Shown here piece by piece: positions 1 through 3,824 of a DNA stretch of 5,619 nucleotides (the first letter of the stretch is position 1; every line of letters starts with the position of its first letter). This stretch comes from an uncultured Atopobiaceae bacterium (GTDB lineage Bacteria > Actinomycetota > Coriobacteriia > Coriobacteriales > Atopobiaceae), in assembly GCA_947581665.1 (NCBI GenBank), contig CANPVI010000106.1:1-5619 (forward strand). Direction: 5' to 3'. The notes beneath the pieces were generated by a model, which saw only the letters and a list, made by a program, of their open reading frames with translations, was not told the origin of the DNA and ran no database searches. Both the position numbers and the translations under genes were made by a program.

Positions 1-90
1 GTCCTCGGCCTAAAGGTACGGGGTGGGTCCTCGGCCTAAAGAATTGGGTGGTTCCGCGGCCTAAAGGATTGGGTGGGTCCTCGGCCTAAA
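1..90. repeat. Tandem repeat, 25-26 bp unit, about 3.5 copies, open at left edge
   Basis: Units begin at 1, 27, 52 and 77. Each has a conserved head (K)TCC(T/G)CGGCCTAAA followed by a tail of the form GNNNNGGGTGG. The last unit keeps only the 14-base head and then stops, 10 bases before the protease stop codon. The third unit differs from the others in the head by two transversions (positions 52 and 56), which creates CCGCGG. The tails differ at only a few bases and the gap between conserved heads is about 11 bases, so this is a tandem satellite and not a CRISPR array. It lies just downstream of the minus-strand protease gene, where a terminator would be expected, but no clear hairpin plus T-tract is visible. 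The array probably continues beyond position 1. Confidence 0.85.
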
Positions 91-99
91 TATCTTTTG

Positions 100-2658
100 C
101 TAGGCCTCGGGGGTGGAGTACCAGGCCACTCCTTCGAACCTCCAGCCGCTCCGAAGAAGGCTGTCCCTCTCCCTCAGATCGGCCGTGAAGTGGTGGGTGA
201 AGGTGGTGGTGCTTGGGTTGTAGAGCCTAAAGACGGCGCTCTCCCTTGCGGGGTCGGAGTACCAGGCGATTCCCTCGTAGTTCCAGCCATCTGAGCTGAG
301 GGTGTCCTTCTCCGTCCTGATCGTGGTGAAGAGGTGCTCTCCCGTATAGGGGTTGAAGAGGCGATAGACCGGCACGCTCGACTTCGCGGGAGAAGTCCAG
401 GCCTTGCCCTCGTCGGTCCAGCCGGCGGTCTTCAAGCTCGCCCTCTCGCTCGCGCTCTGGGTGAAGAGATGCTCGCCCGTCCAGCGGTTGTAGAGGCGGT
501 AGGTGTCGACGGTGCCCGCCTCGGCTGGCGGGTTCTCGGGGTCGTAGTTTTCGATGGAGACGATGAGCGGGAAGTTGTCCTGCGCATACATCGCATAGCG
601 GCCGCCGTCCATGGCGTTGAGCTGGCTTGCGATGGCGTAGACCTGGGCATTGAGCTCGGAGAATTGCGCGGCGGTCTCCGCATAGGCGGGATCGTCGGGC
701 GCCATTGCCGTGAGCGTGTCGTAGACGGCGTCGCGCTCGGCGACGAGGTCCTTCACGCCGGATTCCTCGATGAGGGCGTTGCCCTTCGCCTCGCCCTCGT
801 CCACGATCTCCGTGTAGTCCTGCCAGGTGTAGCCGGCGTAGTCGAAGGAACCGTCCGCGTAGTCCACGCGCTTCGTGGGCTGGCCGATGAAGCTCTCGCC
901 CTCGTTCACCACGCCCTGGCCCCACTTGAGGCCGTCTGCGTTGGGCATCTGCATTTGCGCGGAGAGGTGGTTCATCACCTGGTTGTTCACCACTTCGTAG
1001 TAGCCGTTCGAAAGCTCGGAAGTGCACACGAGACCGAGCATCTGGCCGGCCTTCACCACGATGGGCTTGTCCACCTCCACGCGGTGGTAGCCGCCATAGG
1101 GGAAGAACTCGTCATGCGACCACACGAGCTCGCCATCGGTGGGGTTCTCGGCATCGGCTTCGAGCAGATAGAGGTCGAAGCGCGTCTGCGAGTTGAAGCT
1201 GAAGGTCTGCGTCGAGACGGAGCGCACCACCGAATCGCTCACCATCGGGAAGATGTTCGCGTAGCTCGTCACCTCGTCGTTCACCATGCCCGTGGGGTCG
1301 TTCGGCAGGAAAGCGTAGGTGCAGGTGAATGTGTCGTAGTCCTCGCCGCTCGTGCCGTACTGGAAGTCGTCGTAGGGCGTGATGAAGTTGAACGCCTCGG
1401 GCGACTTGAGGCTCTTGTCGTAATAGGACAGGTAGAAGTAGCCGTTGGTGATGGCGCCGCCGAAGCTGCCGCGATCGGTGTCCTTGAGGGCGTCCAGCGC
1501 GCCCCAGCTGTTCTTCACGATGAAGGCGCCGTCTCCGGGAGGCTCGTGGCCCTCCATGAAGTTCGTGCGGGGGTACGTGTCGTCGTAGCCCACGATGCAG
1601 ACGGCGTGGTTCTCACGCACGGGGTTCTGCGGATCCTTCGTGGTGTCCTCGTTGTAGAACTCGTAGGTGTACTGCGCTACGGTGTCCGAGCGCAGGTATT
1701 TGTTATCGGGCGACTGGTTCGGCATCCACTGGTCCGCGTGGTACATGATGGCCACGCCACGGCCGGCGAGCAGCTGATCCTTGATGGCGTCCACGCCCTG
1801 CTGGTTGAAGACGTAGACCTGCTTGGTGGGGTCGTCCGTGGGCTCCCAGGACGCGGGGCTCGGCAGGTAGTAGCTCTCCTCGAGCTCGCCGGAGTTCACG
1901 TAGTGGAGCTCCTCGGGGATGGACCAGTCGCCGCTCGCAGACGGCAGCACGACCTTGCTCCCGTTGCTCATCTGCAGGGGATCGTCGTAGTCGCCCGCGG
2001 CGTTGTGGTACTCGAGCGACGTCGCATAGCTCTCGTCGATCGGGCCCGCGCCCGACGCCCACATGGAGGACGCCGTGGAGATGAAGCCGCCGGCGTTGTA
2101 GACGTCGCCCGTATCGGAGCCGTTGGTGTAGAGGCCCTCGCCCGCCTGCGAGCCCTGCTCGACTGGGCGGAACGAGAACCACGCCGTGTGCTTCTCGGAG
2201 AGGTTCAGCGCATCCTCGGCGCCGTCCACGAAGGGCGTGCCGTACTCGGAGAGGATCGAGCTCTCCGCCGCGGCGTTCGCGCCGAAGCTCCAGCAGGTCC
2301 CCCAGGGGTTCTGCATCTTCACGTTCGTGACGAAGCTTCCCGCGTTGCCGCGGAACGTGGCATCGCGGAGGTCGAACTTCGCCGGACGCGTGGCCTGCGT
2401 CGTGGCCGTGTCCGTTTTCTTGAGCGTGGAGTCCTCGCTCGTGTAGTCGTCGCTATCCACGACGGCGGTCTCGTCGGTGTCGAGCATGCGGTCCGTGAGC
2501 TCGTCCGGGGTCTTCGCGCCGTTGAGGTCAACGACGCCCACCACCTCCTTCTCTCCGTCCGTGGCCTTCGCCTCGGGCGCGGAGAGGAAGCAGATCGCGA
2601 GGAGCGCGGCCACGATCCCCAGCACGGGGACGGTCACGCTGCGCAACTTTTGGATCAT
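100..2658 (-). CDS. Secreted C1 family (papain-like) cysteine protease with lectin-like region and C-terminal repeats
   Basis: 852 residues from the Met at 2658. That start is chosen over an in-frame ATG 21 bases upstream because GAAAGG sits 6 bases before it; the upstream ATG lies inside an inverted repeat and has no such site. Residues 1-33 form a signal peptide (Lys/Arg, hydrophobic core, likely cleavage after AKA). An acidic stretch to about residue 90 looks like a propeptide. The papain domain begins at PAKFDLRD. The oxyanion Gln116 and nucleophile Cys122 lie in QNPWGTCWSF, His351 in ENHAVCIVGYDD, and Asn383 in IVKNSWG, so the catalytic set is complete. About 420-595 resembles the lectin-like domain that follows C1 domains in bacterial surface proteases. 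About 630-685 is a predicted helical insert. Three repeats of about 40 residues (from about 720, 765 and 809) of the type YRLYNxxTGEHLFT..E...L...GW..EG.AWY match the DUF5648-type repeat. There is no LPXTG anchor, so the protein is probably released or held by the repeats. Protein substrate unknown. Confidence 0.93.
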   Translation of the reverse strand: MIQKLRSVTVPVLGIVAALLAICFLSAPEAKATDGEKEVVGVVDLNGAKTPDELTDRMLDTDETAVVDSDDYTSEDSTLKKTDTATTQATRPAKFDLRDATFRGNAGSFVTNVKMQNPWGTCWSFGANAAAESSILSEYGTPFVDGAEDALNLSEKHTAWFSFRPVEQGSQAGEGLYTNGSDTGDVYNAGGFISTASSMWASGAGPIDESYATSLEYHNAAGDYDDPLQMSNGSKVVLPSASGDWSIPEELHYVNSGELEESYYLPSPASWEPTDDPTKQVYVFNQQGVDAIKDQLLAGRGVAIMYHADQWMPNQSPDNKYLRSDTVAQYTYEFYNEDTTKDPQNPVRENHAVCIVGYDDTYPRTNFMEGHEPPGDGAFIVKNSWGALDALKDTDRGSFGGAITNGYFYLSYYDKSLKSPEAFNFITPYDDFQYGTSGEDYDTFTCTYAFLPNDPTGMVNDEVTSYANIFPMVSDSVVRSVSTQTFSFNSQTRFDLYLLEADAENPTDGELVWSHDEFFPYGGYHRVEVDKPIVVKAGQMLGLVCTSELSNGYYEVVNNQVMNHLSAQMQMPNADGLKWGQGVVNEGESFIGQPTKRVDYADGSFDYAGYTWQDYTEIVDEGEAKGNALIEESGVKDLVAERDAVYDTLTAMAPDDPAYAETAAQFSELNAQVYAIASQLNAMDGGRYAMYAQDNFPLIVSIENYDPENPPAEAGTVDTYRLYNRWTGEHLFTQSASERASLKTAGWTDEGKAWTSPAKSSVPVYRLFNPYTGEHLFTTIRTEKDTLSSDGWNYEGIAWYSDPARESAVFRLYNPSTTTFTHHFTADLRERDSLLRSGWRFEGVAWYSTPEA

Positions 2659-2664
2659 GAAGCG

Positions 2665-2670
2665 CCTTTC
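2665..2670 (-). promoter_or_regulatory. Ribosome-binding site that sets the protease start
   Basis: The minus strand reads GAAAGG, then 6 bases, then the ATG at 2658. This purine-rich site falls within the first codons of the longer reading frame that starts at 2679. It therefore favours the shorter protein, which also begins directly with a standard signal-peptide n-region (MIQKLRS). Confidence 0.7.
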
Positions 2671-2677
2671 ATACAGC

Positions 2678-2710
2678 ATCTTGGGGAGCCCGGAAAAAGC
2701 ACCCCAAGAT
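2678..2710 (-). promoter_or_regulatory. Perfect 9-bp inverted repeat in the protease 5' leader
   Basis: ATCTTGGGG (2678-2686) and CCCCAAGAT (2702-2710) are exact reverse complements around a 15-base spacer. The element ends 7 bases upstream of the protease ribosome-binding site. In RNA it could form a 5' stem-loop that stabilises the message or controls translation. As DNA it could be an operator. The sequence does not decide between these, and no T-tract follows, so it does not look like a simple attenuator. Confidence 0.55.
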
Positions 2711-2790
2711 CCGCGAATGCGGGCAGGTATTTCTTAGACGAGCGAATGGTATCGAAGTAACTCAACAATAATTAGATACCTTATGGAGGA
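2711..2790. promoter_or_regulatory. Divergent promoter region between the protease and the small ORF
   Basis: This is the most AT-rich stretch of the window (about 2728-2785), placed between divergently oriented starts, so it is the natural place for both promoters. A minus-strand TCTAAT (2771-2776) and a plus-strand AATAAT (2767-2772) each match the -10 consensus at five of six bases. I see no convincing -35 at 16-18 bases from either, so exact promoters are not called. GGTATC (2748-2753) and GATACC (2775-2780) form a 6-bp inverted repeat across the AT-rich core and may be an operator. Confidence 0.4.
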
Positions 2791-2791
2791 C

Positions 2792-2822
2792 GCACGAATG
2801 CACATCATATCTGCACGAATGC
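2792..2822. repeat. Direct repeat GCACGAATGC, two copies 21 bp apart
   Basis: Exact copies lie at 2792-2801 and 2813-2822. The 7-base core CGAATGC also occurs at 2714-2720, and CGAATG at 2743-2748. Spacing of 21 bp places the two full copies on the same face of the helix, as in tandem regulator sites. The first copy contains the start codon of the small ORF and the second contains its Met8 codon, so the copies could also reflect a local duplication. Confidence 0.35.
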
Positions 2823-2917
2823 GGGACGCCTCCAAAGCTTCTTCGCAAGGAAGATCCTTTGCCCCGTTGTTTGAGGGCGGAGGGGATGCACCCGTGGTCT
2901 TCGGGTGCGTCACCTGA
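2798..2917 (+). CDS. Candidate 39-residue small protein or leader peptide
   Basis: ATG at 2798 is preceded by GGAGGA (2785-2790) with 7 bases between, the best ribosome-binding site in the window. It opens 39 codons ending at TGA 2915-2917. The peptide starts MHIISARMRDASKASSQG and ends DAPVVFGCVT. It is rich in Ser and Gly and has no membrane segment, no run of a single amino acid as in classical attenuators, and no family I recognise. Codon use is less GC3-biased than in the neighbouring genes. Its 3' end overlaps a stem-loop (2885-2911), and several more stem-loops follow before the LURP-type gene. It is first in the rightward unit and could be a regulatory leader, a free small protein, or the intact 5' part of a decayed gene. 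The main evidence is the ribosome site. Confidence 0.35.
   Translation: MHIISARMRDASKASSQGRSFAPLFEGGGDAPVVFGCVT
2885..2911 (+). other. Stem-loop overlapping the end of the small ORF
   Basis: GATGCACCCG (2885-2894) pairs with CGGGTGCGTC (2902-2911). As plus-strand RNA this gives 10 pairs with one G-U, closing a 7-base loop. The stop codon of the small ORF follows 3 bases later, so a ribosome ending there would melt this stem. No T-tract follows. Confidence 0.5.
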
Positions 2918-2945
2918 GCCTCCACACGGCCGAGCGGAGAATCAT

Positions 2946-2970
2946 CTTGGCCTGCGCTGCGCAGGCCAAG
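2946..2970. repeat. Perfect palindrome, 11-bp arms, 3-base loop
   Basis: CTTGGCCTGCG (2946-2956) and CGCAGGCCAAG (2960-2970) are exact reverse complements around CTG. In plus-strand RNA, four more outer pairs (two of them G-U) extend the stem to 15. No T-tract lies on either side, so it is not a standard intrinsic terminator. Confidence 0.8.
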
Positions 2971-2985
2971 GTGGAAAGTCTGTGT

Positions 2986-3013
2986 GCAGCTCAAGGCGTG
3001 CGCCTTGAGCTGC
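2986..3013. repeat. Perfect palindrome, 13-bp arms, 2-base spacer
   Basis: GCAGCTCAAGGCG (2986-2998) and CGCCTTGAGCTGC (3001-3013) match exactly across TG, so the real RNA loop would be a few bases wider. It lies 15 bases after the previous palindrome. The two share the CAAGG word, which allows CAAGGTG (2967-2973) to pair alternatively with CGCCTTG (3001-3007). There is no flanking T-tract. Confidence 0.8.
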
Positions 3014-3128
3014 TCTCATACCCTCCGAATGGGCCGTGGTTCGTATCTTGGGGGCCGCGTGCGCCCACCCACGCGCAGCTCGCGCACGCCCTTTGGATAG
3101 GCGATGATGGGACGTATTTCGTGCATCG

Positions 3129-3142
3129 TGAACGAACGTTCA
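3129..3142. promoter_or_regulatory. GAAC-N4-GTTC dyad resembling a LexA (SOS) box
   Basis: TGAACG and CGTTCA flank AA, giving a 14-bp symmetric site with GAAC and GTTC four bases apart. That matches the core of the LexA operator of Bacillus and actinobacteria (CGAAC-N4-GTTCG) except for the outer base on each side. It lies about 95 bases upstream of the LURP-type gene. A match to eight bases can arise by chance in a few kilobases, and no lexA or DNA-repair gene is visible here. Confidence 0.3.
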
Positions 3143-3180
3143 TGCGCGCTCCCGTGCCACCATTTGCGGATGACGACCTT

Positions 3181-3199
3181 GCCCTGCACGTTTCAGGGC
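3181..3199 (+). other. Small stem-loop upstream of the LURP-type gene
   Basis: GCCCTG (3181-3186) and CAGGGC (3194-3199) form a 6-bp stem with a 7-base loop, extended by one G-U pair. It ends 24 bases before the AAAGGA ribosome-binding site (3224-3229), so it would not mask that site directly. Confidence 0.4.
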
Positions 3200-3236
3200 G
3201 CAGAATCGACGCAATACCCGCTGAAAGGAACGGCCC

Positions 3237-3746
3237 ATGTCACAGACCTTCACCATCACCGGACGCCTCGCGAGCATCCACAAGAAGATGGACATCACCG
3301 ACGCGAACGGCGAGGTGGCCTACACCGTCGCCGCCAAGGTCGCGAGCGCCCACCACACCACCTACGTCACCAACGCCACCACCGGCCAACAGATCGCCGA
3401 GATCAACGCCAAGGTGGTCTCGATACACCACATCTACTACGTGGACATGGCCGACGGGACGCATTTCCAGCTCTCCACGCAGCTCTTCCACTTGAAGGAC
3501 ATCAAGGACATCCCCGAGCTCGACATGCAGCTCCATGGCAACATCATGGACTTCAACTTCACGATCGTCGATACGAAGACGGGCGAGGACCTCGCGCACG
3601 GGCACCGGCGCCTCGCGAGCCTGCACCGGATCTACGACCTCGAGGTCCTCGACGAGAGCAGGGTCGACGAGCTCGTGTGCATCTTCGTCGTGCTCAAGCG
3701 CATGATCGACATCCGCAAAGGCGAGGAACTGGCCTCCACGTACTAA
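3237..3746 (+). CDS. LURP-one-related (tubby-like fold) protein
   Basis: 169 residues. The start is firm: AAAGGA (3224-3229) lies 7 bases before the ATG, and GC3-rich coding begins there. The protein has alternating beta-strand patterns and four copies of a motif: RLASIHKKMDI (10-20), KVASAHHTTYV (34-44), KVVSIHHIYYV (59-69) and RLASLHRIYDL (125-135). This is the strand-and-turn pattern of the LURP-one-related/YxjI family, which folds as a tubby-like 12-strand barrel around a central hydrophobic helix. The C-terminal segment DELVCIFVVLKRMIDIR (144-160) fits that helix. Length is normal for bacterial members. There is no signal peptide or membrane span, so it is probably cytosolic or membrane-associated. 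In bacteria the family has no settled biochemical role; phospholipid or scaffold binding is suggested only by fold. The gene stands alone behind a long structured leader and converges on the phosphatase gene. Confidence 0.85.
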   Translation: MSQTFTITGRLASIHKKMDITDANGEVAYTVAAKVASAHHTTYVTNATTGQQIAEINAKVVSIHHIYYVDMADGTHFQLSTQLFHLKDIKDIPELDMQLHGNIMDFNFTIVDTKTGEDLAHGHRRLASLHRIYDLEVLDESRVDELVCIFVVLKRMIDIRKGEELASTY

Positions 3747-3754
3747 TCAAATGA

Positions 3755-3818
3755 CTTTCGCCGTATGACCGGTTTTTCGGTGCGATACCGCACCGAAAAA
3801 CCGGTCATACGGCGAAAG
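3755..3818. terminator. Perfect 30-bp stem-loop between convergent genes, likely bidirectional terminator
   Basis: Bases 3755-3784 and 3789-3818 are exact reverse complements around the loop ATAC. The element starts 8 bases after the LURP-type stop codon and ends 6 bases before the phosphatase stop codon, so it serves both gene ends. The T5/A5 tracts are inside the stem (3773-3777 and 3796-3800) rather than after it, and no T-run follows on either strand. Position strongly suggests termination or 3'-end protection. The mechanism is not that of a textbook intrinsic terminator, and such a long duplex could also be an RNase III substrate. Confidence 0.75.
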
Positions 3819-3824
3819 GAAAAG

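Larger units (their letters stand above)
2918..3236 (+). other. Structured region without a convincing gene, upstream of the LURP-type gene
   Basis: This 319-base stretch holds at least four dyads (listed separately) plus a looser one with 8-bp arms, GCGTGCGC (3057-3064) and GCGCACGC (3082-3089). One frame is open from the GTG at 2905 through this region, but it has no stop of its own. It runs on into the LURP-type gene out of frame and shows weaker third-position bias than the real genes. I therefore read the region mainly as a long 5' leader, with a degenerate coding remnant as the alternative. Confidence 0.5.

Noticed and set aside
1..90. CRISPR array
   Set aside because: Spaces between conserved heads are about 11 bases and nearly identical to each other, unlike spacers of 25-40 unique bases; no cas genes.
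2586..2658. Lipoprotein signal in the protease (Cys in LLAIC)
   Set aside because: The residue before Cys is Ile, where a lipobox needs Gly, Ala or Ser; an AKA signal peptidase I site follows instead.
334..2760. Long plus-strand open frame of about 808 codons opposite the protease
   Set aside because: It is the antisense shadow of a GC3-rich gene: a Val/Arg/Leu-rich translation with no domain, while the minus strand encodes a complete papain domain with catalytic residues.
2798..2917. Classical amino-acid attenuator leader peptide
   Set aside because: The peptide has no run of one amino acid and no terminator with a T-tract follows.
2734..2994. Minus-strand 86-codon frame in the divergent region
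   Set aside because: No ribosome site, atypical codon use, and it overlaps the palindromes and the promoter region; no recognisable protein.
3057..3089. Inverted repeat GCGTGCGC/GCGCACGC as a defined regulatory hairpin
   Set aside because: Eight-bp arms of G/C-rich alternating sequence across a 17-base gap can arise by composition in this DNA; mentioned only within the region entry.
3104..3754. Plus-strand frame overlapping the LURP-type gene
   Set aside because: It is Arg/His-rich beyond 3237 and lacks a ribosome site, whereas the 3237 frame has AAAGGA at proper spacing and family motifs.
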